Source of the DNA: Bacteroidales bacterium
GTDB taxonomy: Bacteria > Bacteroidota > Bacteroidia > Bacteroidales > UBA7960
Reading direction: 5' to 3'
Length of the DNA stretch: 42,487 nucleotides
Assembly (NCBI GenBank): GCA_003559855.1
Contig: PWJZ01000087.1
Coordinates: 1-42,487 of the forward strand
The position numbers and the translations under genes were made by a program. Positions within the stretch are counted from its first letter, which is position 1, and every line of letters begins with the position of its first letter. Under the pieces are notes generated by a model. It saw only the letters and a list, made by a program, of their open reading frames with translations. It did no database searches and was not told the DNA's origin. Shown here piece after piece: positions 16,607 to 24,838 of the stretch.

Positions 16607-16684
16607 ACCTGTTGATAGTGATGTCAGTTACTCTGTAAAATAATTTTATATCTTTTCAATAACCACAATTAAAAATTATGTTCC

Positions 16685-17425
16685 ATGTCAGGACACAGTA
16701 AATGGTCAACTATAAAGAGAAAAAAAGCTGCAATGGACGCCAAGCGTTCAAAGGTGTTCTCTACAGCTATAAAAGAAATTACAGTAGCCGTCAAGGAGGG
16801 TGGTTCTGATCCGGATGCAAATCCGCGCCTTCGTTTGGCAATAGCCAATGCCAAAGGTGTCAATTTGCCTAAGGACAATATTCAGAGGGCTATATCAAAA
16901 GCCGGCGAAAAAGATACTGCCAACTTCCAGGAAGTAACCTATGAAGGATATGCCCCTTTTGGTGTCGGAGTGTACATTGAATGTCTTACCGACAACATAC
17001 AGCGAACTGTTGCCGCAATACGTTCTTATCTGAATAAATACAACGGCAAACTCGAAACTCACGGAGCACTTAATTTTATCTTTGACAGAAAAGGCGTATT
17101 TACAGTACCTAAGAAAGACCTTGATGAGGAAGACTTTATAATGGAAGTGATAGATGCAGGTGCAGAAGATGTTGAAACCGAAGGTGATTACTTTACAATA
17201 TATACGGCCATGGAAGATTTCGGCTCTATGCAGAGAAAACTCGAACAAATGGGTCTCGAAGCCGAGAGTCAGGAACTGCAAAGAATACCTAAAACAACTG
17301 TAAACCTTAACAAAGAGCAGGCAAAACAAGTCCTCAAACTTATAGAAGCTCTTGAAGAAGATGACGACGTGCAAAACGTGTTTCACAACATGGAACTGAC
17401 CGATGAGATCATGGAGGAGATGTAG
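16685..17425 (+). CDS. yebC: YebC/TACO1-family protein
   Basis: The 246-aa cytoplasmic protein begins with the family signature MSGHSKWSTIKRKKAAMDAKRSKVFS and has AKGVNLPKDNIQRAISKA, TYEGYAPFGVGVYIE and GALNFIFDRKGVF. YebC proteins were first described as transcriptional regulators (PmpR); later work links them to relief of ribosome stalling during translation. Length is normal. It lies alone between a terminator and ssrA. Confidence 0.96.
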   Translation: MSGHSKWSTIKRKKAAMDAKRSKVFSTAIKEITVAVKEGGSDPDANPRLRLAIANAKGVNLPKDNIQRAISKAGEKDTANFQEVTYEGYAPFGVGVYIECLTDNIQRTVAAIRSYLNKYNGKLETHGALNFIFDRKGVFTVPKKDLDEEDFIMEVIDAGAEDVETEGDYFTIYTAMEDFGSMQRKLEQMGLEAESQELQRIPKTTVNLNKEQAKQVLKLIEALEEDDDVQNVFHNMELTDEIMEEM

Positions 17426-17445
17426 AAATGGGATAATATGCCAAC

Positions 17446-17503
17446 GTGATGATGGGATGATGGGATGATGTGGTGATGTAATGATGAGATAATAGGATGA
17501 TGA
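17446..17503. repeat. Degenerate GATGATG(G) tandem repeat
   Basis: About 58 bp of imperfect repeats of GATGATGG/GATGATGT units directly behind yebC. No coding frame; typical of a short slippage-prone microsatellite. Confidence 0.6.
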
Positions 17504-17684
17504 GTGGAAGAGGGGATTAGGTTGAGCCGTTTAGTTGTTGAGTTGTTAGATTATAATTTTTTTATCGGCGAAATCTGCGGGAAAAATATCTTTTGATTTG
17601 GAATTTTGCCAAAGTAGTTAGATTATAACAATAATTCAGGATAAATTCCAACTATAACACTTCAACAAGTAATTTTATCATAAT

Positions 17685-17715
17685 TTTGTAATTGGAATAA
17701 TTTTTGTTATCTTTG
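17685..17715 (+). promoter_or_regulatory. Promoter of ssrA
   Basis: TTTG (17685-17688) and TATCTTTG (17708-17715) with a 19-bp spacer match the Bacteroidota -33/-7 consensus; the mature tmRNA begins ten bases later. Confidence 0.75.
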
Positions 17716-17724
17716 CATATGCAT

Positions 17725-18096
17725 GGGGCTGATCCGGATTAGACAGCAAGTGTAGTTGGATTGTAAGCATGCCGAGCGTAGTGAATCTGGCTCGTAAAAC
17801 CCAGGCACAAAGCCTATAAATGGCAACGAACATGACTATGCGTTGGCAGCTTAATAAAAGTTATTAAGCGCCATCTGTTTCCCGGGAAGCTAAGCCCGGC
17901 TGCGTCCCCCAGGAAACATCAGAAAATGCCGGGATAAGCCGGCTGATGCTCCGCCAGCCGGTCGAAAATAACAGGAGCTAAGCTAAAGACAGGGCCGCCT
18001 ATTCCCGGTCTTTTGTCAAAAATCAACTAAAGGCTAAGCATGTAGAAAACAATTGGACTACTTGTTTGGACGAGGGTTCAAATCCCTCCAGCTCCA
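17725..18096 (+). ncRNA. ssrA: Transfer-messenger RNA
   Basis: tmRNA rescues stalled ribosomes. The 5' GGGGCTGA and 3' CAGCTCC-A pair as the tRNA-like acceptor stem, and the T-arm GAGGG-TTCAAAT-CCCTC sits near the end. The tag frame runs from GGC at 17822: GGC AAC GAA CAT GAC TAT GCG TTG GCA GCT TAA TAA, giving (A)GNEHDYALAA. The ALAA end is the usual degradation signal. Pseudoknot regions fill 17855-18040. CCA is not encoded. Length of about 372 nt is normal. Confidence 0.95.
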
Positions 18097-18104
18097 CAAA
18101 ATAA

Positions 18105-18165
18105 AGATCCGGTAAGCATTATTATTTTTTTTTGTAAATTTGATGCTTGCCGGATCTTTTGATTT
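18105..18165 (+). terminator. Terminator of ssrA
   Basis: AGATCCGGTAAGCAT (18105-18119) pairs with ATGCTTGCCGGATCT (18143-18157) with one G-T pair, followed by TTTTGATTTTT. Confidence 0.85.
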
Positions 18166-18344
18166 TTACCCGTTAAGTGATTGAAACAAAGCATGAAGTA
18201 ATGACATGTCTATATCCAAACACCATAACAAACAAATGATCTGTTTTATTTCACTAAAAACCGACAGATTGAAATACATATAATTTTTATATTCAGGCAG
18301 AAACATCTCAGCATGCTTTTTTATCATCAAATTACAAATAGACC

Positions 18345-19352
18345 ATGAGCAGCATTTATAATTCAAAAAACGCCTTATTACTGTTATTTGCTATTATTAT
18401 CATTTCTTGCGGCACACCGGAAAGGAATACACCTAACAGCCGAGCTCCTGAAAAAGAAAAACAAGTCAGAATTTCAGTTCCTCAATTCAATAGCGATTCG
18501 GCTTATTATTATGTTGAACGCCAGGTGGCTTTTGGTCCGAGGGTTCCCAATACGGAATCCCATCGTGAGTGTGCGGCTTTCCTGAGTAAAACTCTCGAAC
18601 GCTTTTCAGATACAATATATATACAGAAAACCACTGTCACGGCTTTTGATGGCACAAGGCTGGATATTCAAAACATAATAGGATCTTTCAATCCTGAAAA
18701 TAATAACCGTATTTTGCTGTCAGCACACTGGGACACCCGCCCCTTTGCCGATGAAGATCCTGACCCGGAAAATTTTTATACACCCATAGAAGGAGCCAAT
18801 GACGGAGCAAGCGGAGTGGCAGTACTGTTGGAAATAGCAAGGCTGCTGTCGAAAAATCCCATTGAAACCGGAGTAGATATAATATTGTTTGATGCCGAAG
18901 ATTATGGCGTTCCTTCATGGTACAATGATAATCAAGAGGATACATGGGCTCTGGGTTCTCAATACTGGTCACAAAATCCACATGTTCCCAATTATTTCGC
19001 CAGGTTTGGCATTTTACTGGATATGGTAGGAGCACCCGATGCTACATTCAAACATGAAGGATATTCAATGTATTTTGCTCCAAATATTGTCAGAAGAGTA
19101 TGGCAAACAGCACAACGCGCAGGATATGGGAATTACTTCCTGAACCAAAGAGCAGGATACATTATGGACGACCATTACTACATTAACAAAAACCGAAACA
19201 TACCAACCATAAACATCATACATCAGGTTGATTCAACACCGCATGGCTTTTTTGAACACTGGCACACTGTAAATGATGTTATCGATAATATTGACAAAAA
19301 CACATTAAAAGCTGTCGGCCAAACCGTACTATATGTTATTTTTGAAAACTGA
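18345..19352 (+). CDS. M28-family metallopeptidase lipoprotein (glutaminyl cyclase-like)
   Basis: The 335-aa protein has a lipoprotein signal (IIIISCG, Cys22). The catalytic domain shows the M28 zinc-binding series: SAHWDTRPFAD (His128, Asp130), GANDGASGV, FDAEDYG, ILLDMVGAPD and HGFFEHWHTVNDVID. The short FDAEDYG region and the TINIIHQ and HWHTVNDV motifs resemble the glutaminyl-peptide cyclotransferase subgroup, which forms pyroglutamate at N-termini; aminopeptidase activity is the alternative. Location is the periplasmic or outer membrane surface. Single gene between ssrA and tRNA-Ser. Confidence 0.85.
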   Translation: MSSIYNSKNALLLLFAIIIISCGTPERNTPNSRAPEKEKQVRISVPQFNSDSAYYYVERQVAFGPRVPNTESHRECAAFLSKTLERFSDTIYIQKTTVTAFDGTRLDIQNIIGSFNPENNNRILLSAHWDTRPFADEDPDPENFYTPIEGANDGASGVAVLLEIARLLSKNPIETGVDIILFDAEDYGVPSWYNDNQEDTWALGSQYWSQNPHVPNYFARFGILLDMVGAPDATFKHEGYSMYFAPNIVRRVWQTAQRAGYGNYFLNQRAGYIMDDHYYINKNRNIPTINIIHQVDSTPHGFFEHWHTVNDVIDNIDKNTLKAVGQTVLYVIFEN

Positions 19353-19593
19353 AAAATCCAAACACATTGTTTTTTAATATTATAATAAGGTTAAATGGTG
19401 TTAAAAAAACAATAATTTTTAAAAAAAATCATTGTAAAAAAAATGGTTTTTTGTTTAAGATATCAGGCAATTTATAAAATTGTTATATTTGGCTCTGATT
19501 TAAAAAATGAAAAATTAAAGACCTCTTGGTTATTTTCTTTAATCTCAATGATTTAAAATTTAACGTCTTTTTATGATTATTACATTTTTTTTG

Positions 19594-19601
19594 TAATTTA
19601 G
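19594..19601 (+). promoter_or_regulatory. Weak candidate promoter for tRNA-Ser
   Basis: TAATTTAG, one base off TAnnTTTG, lies 33 bases before the tRNA. A very similar TGTATCTTAGC stands before tonB (34171-34180). No good -33 box. TATATTTG at 19484-19491 is an alternative. Confidence 0.3.
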
Positions 19602-19634
19602 CACCTTGAATTAAGCTAATCAGGGATTAAAGTT

Positions 19635-19724
19635 GGAGAGGTGGCCGAGTGGTCTAAGGCGCACGCCTGGAAAGTGTGTATTCCGTCAGAAACGGGATCG
19701 AGGGTTCGAATCCCTCTCTCTCCG
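19635..19724 (+). tRNA. tRNA-Ser (GGA)
   Basis: 90-nt type II tRNA: acceptor GGAGAGG/TCTCTCC, anticodon stem CACGC/GTGTG with loop CTGGAAA (anticodon GGA), long variable arm (ATTCCGTC…GACGGGAT-like region), T-arm GAGGG-TTCGAAT-CCCTC, discriminator G as expected for serine. CCA is not encoded. Confidence 0.95.
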
Positions 19725-19797
19725 CTATAATCTGTAGAAGATTGATAGCGATTTTATTTAAAGTACTTTTTTTAACAAAAACCAATAAAATTAAACT

Positions 19798-20622
19798 ATG
19801 AAAAAATTATTTGTCTTTTTGACACTCGCAGGATTTCTTTCATTCGGTGTGGTAAATTTGGTGCAAGCTGACCAACATTCCAATCCCACTGCTGAAACAA
19901 CGGGAAATGATACAATCATTGATGAGCCGGATCCGGATCTGACTCCGGCCGAGATTATGGAATTGGAAGCCGAAGAAGAAGTGGAAGAAGATGTAACATT
20001 CCACTATGTATTGAAGGAGCAATTCATTGAGGGTGATGCAAGGTTTATGAGCATCATTCTTTTGTGTCTGATTGTAGGATTGGGTTTATCCCTTGAAAGG
20101 ATAATCTACCTTCATCTTGCAAGCACCAATACTAAAAAGCTTCTTAATAACGTTGAGGATGCAATAAAAGAAGGTGGAGTTGAAGCGGCAAAGAAATTGT
20201 GCCGGAACACGCGCGGACCTGTTGCAAGCATTTTCTATCAAGGTTTGGACCGCTACGAAGAAGGAATGGAAATAGTTGAAAAGTCGATCGTTTCGTATGG
20301 TAGTGTACAGATGGGTCGTTTGGAGATGAACCTTACATGGATATCACTATTTATAGCAATTGCACCAATGCTCGGATTTATGGGTACTGTTATAGGTATG
20401 ATAGGTGCATTTGATGCTATAGCCGCTGCCGGCGATATTTCGCCCACAATTGTTGCTGACGGTATTAAAGTGGCACTATTAACAACTGTTTTCGGTCTTA
20501 TTGTAGCCGTAATATTGCAAATCTTTTACAACTATGTTGTTGCAAAAATTGACGGAATTGTAAACAGTATGGAAGATGCTACAATCTCATTTATGGACAT
20601 TTTAATTAAACATAACAAATAA
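19798..20622 (+). CDS. exbB: ExbB/TolQ/MotA-family proton channel protein
   Basis: ExbB with ExbD uses the proton gradient to energise TonB. The 274-aa protein has a cleavable-looking signal (1-24), an acidic linker (residues ~40-65, DEPDPDLTPAEIMELEAEEEVEED), TM1 (~80-98), a cytoplasmic loop, and TM2 and TM3 with the family core WISLFIAIAPMLGFMGTVIGMIGAFDAI and ADGIKVALLTTVFGLIVAVILQIFYNY. The signal and acidic periplasmic extension are found in many Bacteroidota ExbB. It is first in a four-gene operon with two ExbD genes. Confidence 0.94.
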   Translation: MKKLFVFLTLAGFLSFGVVNLVQADQHSNPTAETTGNDTIIDEPDPDLTPAEIMELEAEEEVEEDVTFHYVLKEQFIEGDARFMSIILLCLIVGLGLSLERIIYLHLASTNTKKLLNNVEDAIKEGGVEAAKKLCRNTRGPVASIFYQGLDRYEEGMEIVEKSIVSYGSVQMGRLEMNLTWISLFIAIAPMLGFMGTVIGMIGAFDAIAAAGDISPTIVADGIKVALLTTVFGLIVAVILQIFYNYVVAKIDGIVNSMEDATISFMDILIKHNK

Positions 20623-20636
20623 AAACCCTTCGCCTT

Positions 20637-20951
20637 ATGAGTGAAAATTTGATAGATATAAGCATGTATGTCGCATATGGACTGTTAGCGTTAGCTGCAG
20701 TACTGGCAATAATATTCCCGATAGTTCATTTTATAAAAGATATCCGGAAGGCAAAGGGACCTTTAATTGGTTTAGCCATACTGGCAGGCGTTATATTAAT
20801 CGCCTTTCTAATATCAGCCGGTGAACCCCATGAAGATGTGACTGCCGCCGCTTCAAGATGGATAAGTGCGGGCATCACATCTGTCTTTTTCCTTGCCGGT
20901 TTGGCTATCATTGCAGCTATTTTTTCCGAAGTGGTAAAGCTGTTTAAATAA
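20637..20951 (+). CDS. Small three-helix membrane protein in the exb operon
   Basis: The 104-aa product consists almost entirely of three hydrophobic helices (about residues 10-31, 42-61 and 78-99) joined by short loops (FIKDIRKAKGP; SAGEPHEDVTAAASRW). It resembles small hypothetical proteins that sit between exbB and exbD in Bacteroidota. The 14-bp gap to exbB and 41-bp gap to exbD make co-transcription likely. An accessory subunit of the energy-transducing complex is a fair guess; no function is known to me. Confidence 0.8.
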   Translation: MSENLIDISMYVAYGLLALAAVLAIIFPIVHFIKDIRKAKGPLIGLAILAGVILIAFLISAGEPHEDVTAAASRWISAGITSVFFLAGLAIIAAIFSEVVKLFK

Positions 20952-20992
20952 CAATTATTATATAAACAAAAAATCAAAAGGAGACCTGTTTT

Positions 20993-21565
20993 ATGGCTCG
21001 AATGAGACCTGAAATAAATGCCGGCTCAATGGCTGACATCGCCTTTTTGCTTCTGATCTTCTTCCTGGTTACCACAACCATGGATGTAGATGTAGGAATT
21101 ACAAGGATGTTGCCACCACCTATTGACCCCAATGCACCGCCACCGCCACCGGTACGTGAAAGAAACGTGTTTGTGGTGCTGGTCGACAGGCATGACAGGC
21201 TTATGGTGGAAGGTCAAATAACTTCCATTGACCGGTTACGCGACGTGACCAAGGAATTTTTGTTAAACCCGTACGATGACCCCTCTAAGCCTGAAAAAAG
21301 AATCGAAGAAATCCCCCATCTCGGTGAGATAGAAGTATCAAGAGGGATCATTTCACTTCAGAATGACCGTGGCACATCTTATGAGATGTATATCTCAGTG
21401 CAAAATGAACTGGCAGCTGCTATCAACGAAATACGTGATGAAATGTCTAAAGAACATTTTGGCATGAAATTTTCTGATTTAAGAGACCAGGAACTCATTG
21501 ACGCAATAAGACACGCTGTGCCTATGGCAATATCTGAAGCTGAACCAAAAGATATAGGAGGCTAA
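20993..21565 (+). CDS. exbD: ExbD/TolR-family protein (first copy)
   Basis: The 190-aa protein has the ExbD layout: short cytoplasmic N-terminus, one transmembrane helix with the conserved aspartate (INAGSMADIAFLLLIFFLVTTTM), and a periplasmic domain. It has a proline run (PPPIDPNAPPPPPV) behind the helix and an insert of ~30 residues relative to the second copy. GGAG precedes the ATG at a good distance. Partner of ExbB in proton-driven energisation of TonB. Confidence 0.93.
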   Translation: MARMRPEINAGSMADIAFLLLIFFLVTTTMDVDVGITRMLPPPIDPNAPPPPPVRERNVFVVLVDRHDRLMVEGQITSIDRLRDVTKEFLLNPYDDPSKPEKRIEEIPHLGEIEVSRGIISLQNDRGTSYEMYISVQNELAAAINEIRDEMSKEHFGMKFSDLRDQELIDAIRHAVPMAISEAEPKDIGG

Positions 21566-21570
21566 TAACA

Positions 21571-22050
21571 ATGGCTAGATTCAAAAAAGACACAAAAAGC
21601 GGTACTCCCAAAATCAATACCGCTTCATTGCCCGACATTATATTCATGTTGCTGTTCTTCTTTATGGTAACAACAACATTAAGGGAAACTCAACTGTTCG
21701 TCAGAACACAACTCCCTTTTGCAACAGAAGTGCAAACACTGGAAAGAAAATCACTGGTGAGCCATATTTATATCGGACCACCATTCCAAACACGAATCTT
21801 TGGTACCGAACCCCGGATTCAACTCCAGGACCAGTTTGCAACTGTCGACGATATCGCCTCTTTCATATCTGCCGAAAGAGAAGCAAGGGCTGAAGCAGAA
21901 AGACCCCTGATGACTACCTCACTTAAGATAGACAGGGAAACAACAATGGGAATAGTTACCGACGTAAAACAAGAACTCAGACAGGTTAATGCTCTGAGAA
22001 TTAACTATTCCACCGCAAGAGGGGAAGTACCGGCAAGTCCCAGAAGATGA
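21571..22050 (+). CDS. exbD: ExbD/TolR-family protein (second copy)
   Basis: 159-aa second ExbD, five bases behind the first. It has INTASLPDIIFMLLFFFMVTTTLRE (transmembrane helix with the conserved Asp) and a shorter periplasmic domain ending near GEVPASPRR. The two copies differ strongly outside the helix, so they are old paralogues and probably form a hetero-oligomer, as in other Bacteroidota with paired exbD genes. Operon ends at the terminator that follows. Confidence 0.93.
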   Translation: MARFKKDTKSGTPKINTASLPDIIFMLLFFFMVTTTLRETQLFVRTQLPFATEVQTLERKSLVSHIYIGPPFQTRIFGTEPRIQLQDQFATVDDIASFISAEREARAEAERPLMTTSLKIDRETTMGIVTDVKQELRQVNALRINYSTARGEVPASPRR

Positions 22051-22078
22051 TTTTTATCATTAAAACATTGTAAGCAAA

Positions 22079-22106
22079 AGGCGTTTGTGTTCAAACGCCT
22101 TTTTTT
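22079..22106 (+). terminator. Terminator of the exb operon
   Basis: AGGCGTTTG/CAAACGCCT perfect stem with TGTT loop, followed by seven T. Confidence 0.92.
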
Positions 22107-22216
22107 GCTGTAAAAAAATTTTTTGTGATTAACAGGTTTTAATCCAATCAAATAATTAAAATAAGTTAACTGCTGTTAAATTATGTTAATGATGGTTTTT
22201 ATATGATAATTGACCA

Positions 22217-22224
22217 TAACTTTG
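22217..22224 (+). promoter_or_regulatory. Candidate promoter of the two-component operon
   Basis: TAACTTTG fits TAnnTTTG; the -33 region is only TGGTTTTT. It leaves a leader of about 100 bases. Confidence 0.4.
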
Positions 22225-22330
22225 TAATAACAACATATTTTTTCGAATTGTTTTTGCGTCAGAACCAGTTTGTTATGATCGGTTTTTCTTAACATAACGC
22301 TTCTTCAAATACCCAAAAAAACAGTGATAT

Positions 22331-23980
22331 ATGGTGAAAAAAAATATCATCATATTATTCATAATAATTTTAACGTTTTCTTTGACGGGATTGATCTACA
22401 TTCAACTTAACTGGATAAAGAACGCCCTGGCTGTTAAAGAAATTAATTTTGACAGGAGGGTTAGTGAAGCTATTAATTCAGCAGTATTTAAGTACAATAA
22501 AATAGAATTGGCAGCCAAATTATTCAGGCAAAGATCTCAAAACCAACAATTTAATTATATATTTAATATACTCGACTCGCTCAACCGATATCACTACAAC
22601 CAGATATTTTCAACAGACGAATACTTTACAGATCAATGCTTTGATAATAATAATGTGTACCAGGGAAAAAGATCAGCTATATATTTTGAAAAACCTTATC
22701 AAGAAAAAACATCTCACCCATATGACACCAGCGTTGTTTTACATACCGGATTTGACATTGCCAAAAACCAGGGGTTTATTCAAAGAAACGGCCTCAGGGA
22801 ATTTGAAGACGCATCATTCAGAACATTCAAAGGAAGAACAAAAATAATCAATGATCTTTTCGATGATCTTTTTTTTCAGGATTGCTTCACTTATAGCCTA
22901 AGCCATGATTTTAACAGATCAATGCTCGACTCTCTTATCAGATATGAATTATTAAACCATGGTATAAATACCGATTATGAGTTCGCAATATATAATCCTG
23001 TTTATAACAAATTTATATGTGAAAAAACAAGCCAACATGCCGAAAAACTCCTGAAAGAGGGTTATTTATTTAGTCTGTTTCCCAATTCTGTATTCAGCAA
23101 TCCCGAATATCTTTTATTATATTTCCCGGATCAAAAGAAATATTTGCTCTCACAATTGAATATTATGATGAGCACATCAACAGTTTTTATTTTTATTATC
23201 ATTTTCTCCTTTGTTTTTATTATCTTTACAATCATTCGACAAAAAAAACTTTCGGTAATGAAAACCGATTTTATTAACAATATGACTCACGAGCTTAAAA
23301 CGCCTATTTCCACTATTTCACTTGCTTGCCAGGCATTAAACGATAAAGATGTCAGGAAGACGGAAAAACTATATCAAAGTTACATCGAAATGATTGAAGA
23401 AGAAAACAAGAGACTGGGCATTATGACCGAAAAAGTGCTTCAAACAGCATTGATAGATAAAGGGAAATTTAAGCTCAATTTTTCCGTTACTGATATACAT
23501 GAAATCATTTCAAATGCAATTGATAAAATTTCCATTCAGATCAAAAGCCGCCACGGAGCAGTAATAACAAAATTAAATGCTGAATATTCCCATCTTAAAA
23601 CCGATAAGCTCCATATGGTAAACGTTATTTTTAATCTGATGGACAATGCCATTAAATACACAACCAAAACACCGGAAATCATAATAACAACAAGCAACAA
23701 CGATGAAGGCATCGTGATAACCATTGAAGATAATGGTGTAGGCATAAGTAAATCATACCATAAAAAAATATTTGACAACCTTTACAGGGTCTCAACCGGA
23801 AACATACACGATGTTAAAGGTTTTGGGCTAGGTTTAAGCTATGTTAAAAATATAATTGAACTTCACGGAGGCAATATATTTTTGGAAAGTGAACTACGAA
23901 AAGGTTCAAAATTTACTATTTTTCTGCCTAATGTATTCAATAATCAAAACAATAATGAAAATTATCAGAAATCTAATTAA
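22331..23980 (+). CDS. Sensor histidine kinase
   Basis: The 549-aa membrane kinase has TM1 (~7-27), a ~250-residue extracytoplasmic sensor region of a kind common in Bacteroidota but not otherwise recognisable, and TM2 (~281-303). Its HisKA domain has the phosphoacceptor in NNMTHELKTPIS (His320). The HATPase_c domain shows N box LMDNAIKYT, G1 IEDNGVGIS, F box and G2 KGFGLGLSYVK. It phosphorylates the response regulator encoded two bases downstream. The signal sensed cannot be read from the sequence. Confidence 0.93.
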   Translation: MVKKNIIILFIIILTFSLTGLIYIQLNWIKNALAVKEINFDRRVSEAINSAVFKYNKIELAAKLFRQRSQNQQFNYIFNILDSLNRYHYNQIFSTDEYFTDQCFDNNNVYQGKRSAIYFEKPYQEKTSHPYDTSVVLHTGFDIAKNQGFIQRNGLREFEDASFRTFKGRTKIINDLFDDLFFQDCFTYSLSHDFNRSMLDSLIRYELLNHGINTDYEFAIYNPVYNKFICEKTSQHAEKLLKEGYLFSLFPNSVFSNPEYLLLYFPDQKKYLLSQLNIMMSTSTVFIFIIIFSFVFIIFTIIRQKKLSVMKTDFINNMTHELKTPISTISLACQALNDKDVRKTEKLYQSYIEMIEEENKRLGIMTEKVLQTALIDKGKFKLNFSVTDIHEIISNAIDKISIQIKSRHGAVITKLNAEYSHLKTDKLHMVNVIFNLMDNAIKYTTKTPEIIITTSNNDEGIVITIEDNGVGISKSYHKKIFDNLYRVSTGNIHDVKGFGLGLSYVKNIIELHGGNIFLESELRKGSKFTIFLPNVFNNQNNNENYQKSN

Positions 23981-23982
23981 TT

Positions 23983-24705
23983 ATGAATAAACAAAAAATT
24001 AAAGTATTACTAGCTGAAGATGATCCCAATTTGGGAACTATCCTTAAAGCATATCTTGAAGCAAAAGGATTTCCTACAACATTATGTGTAGATGGTCAGG
24101 AAGCTTATGATCATTATCTTAAGGAGTCCTATGACTTTTGCATTCTTGATGTAATGATGCCAGTAAAGGACGGATTTACATTAGCAAAAGAGATCCGCAA
24201 GCTTGACCAGAAAATACCTATTCTCTTTCTGACGGCCAAAACGATGCAGGAAGACATTATCGAAGGTTTGAAGATAGGTGCTGATGACTACATAACCAAG
24301 CCATTCAGCATGGAAGAGCTACTTCTTCGGATAAATACAATTTACAAAAGATATTCCCCTGATCTGGATAAATCCATGCAAAAAACATATTTCCATATTG
24401 GCGAATACACTTTTGATTTTGCACGTCAGCTTCTCACAATAAATGACAAGCAGCAAAAGCTTACATCAAAGGAATCTCAGCTGTTGAAAATGCTTTGCGA
24501 CAATGCAAATGAAATCCTTAACCGTTCTGACGCACTGAAGCGTATTTGGTTCGATGATAATTATTTCAATGCCAGGAGCATGGACGTTTACATAGCCAAA
24601 CTGAGAAAATATCTTAAGGACGATCCTAACATTGAACTCGTAAACATACACGGTAAAGGATTTAAACTTGTTATAAACAAGAACAGAATAGCTAAAGCAG
24701 AGTAA
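23983..24705 (+). CDS. OmpR/PhoB-family response regulator
   Basis: The 240-aa protein pairs a receiver domain (acidic pair Asp13/Asp14, phosphoacceptor Asp56 in CILDVMMP, Thr in FLTAK, Lys106 in YITKPFS) with a winged-helix DNA-binding domain (~140-232, TSKESQLLKMLC, SMDVYIAKLRKYLKDDPNIELVNIHGKGF). The gap to the kinase gene is two bases, a cognate pair. Targets unknown. Confidence 0.95.
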   Translation: MNKQKIKVLLAEDDPNLGTILKAYLEAKGFPTTLCVDGQEAYDHYLKESYDFCILDVMMPVKDGFTLAKEIRKLDQKIPILFLTAKTMQEDIIEGLKIGADDYITKPFSMEELLLRINTIYKRYSPDLDKSMQKTYFHIGEYTFDFARQLLTINDKQQKLTSKESQLLKMLCDNANEILNRSDALKRIWFDDNYFNARSMDVYIAKLRKYLKDDPNIELVNIHGKGFKLVINKNRIAKAE

Positions 24706-24838
24706 AGCAGGGGTTGTTCTGCTGATATAACTTTTTTTTCAAAAATATTTGCATAACAGCGAATCCGGCAAAACGGATCATCTTGATCCAAACCAAAGGA
24801 TATAATATATTTGGTTTTAATTTTCAATTTGCGATTTT

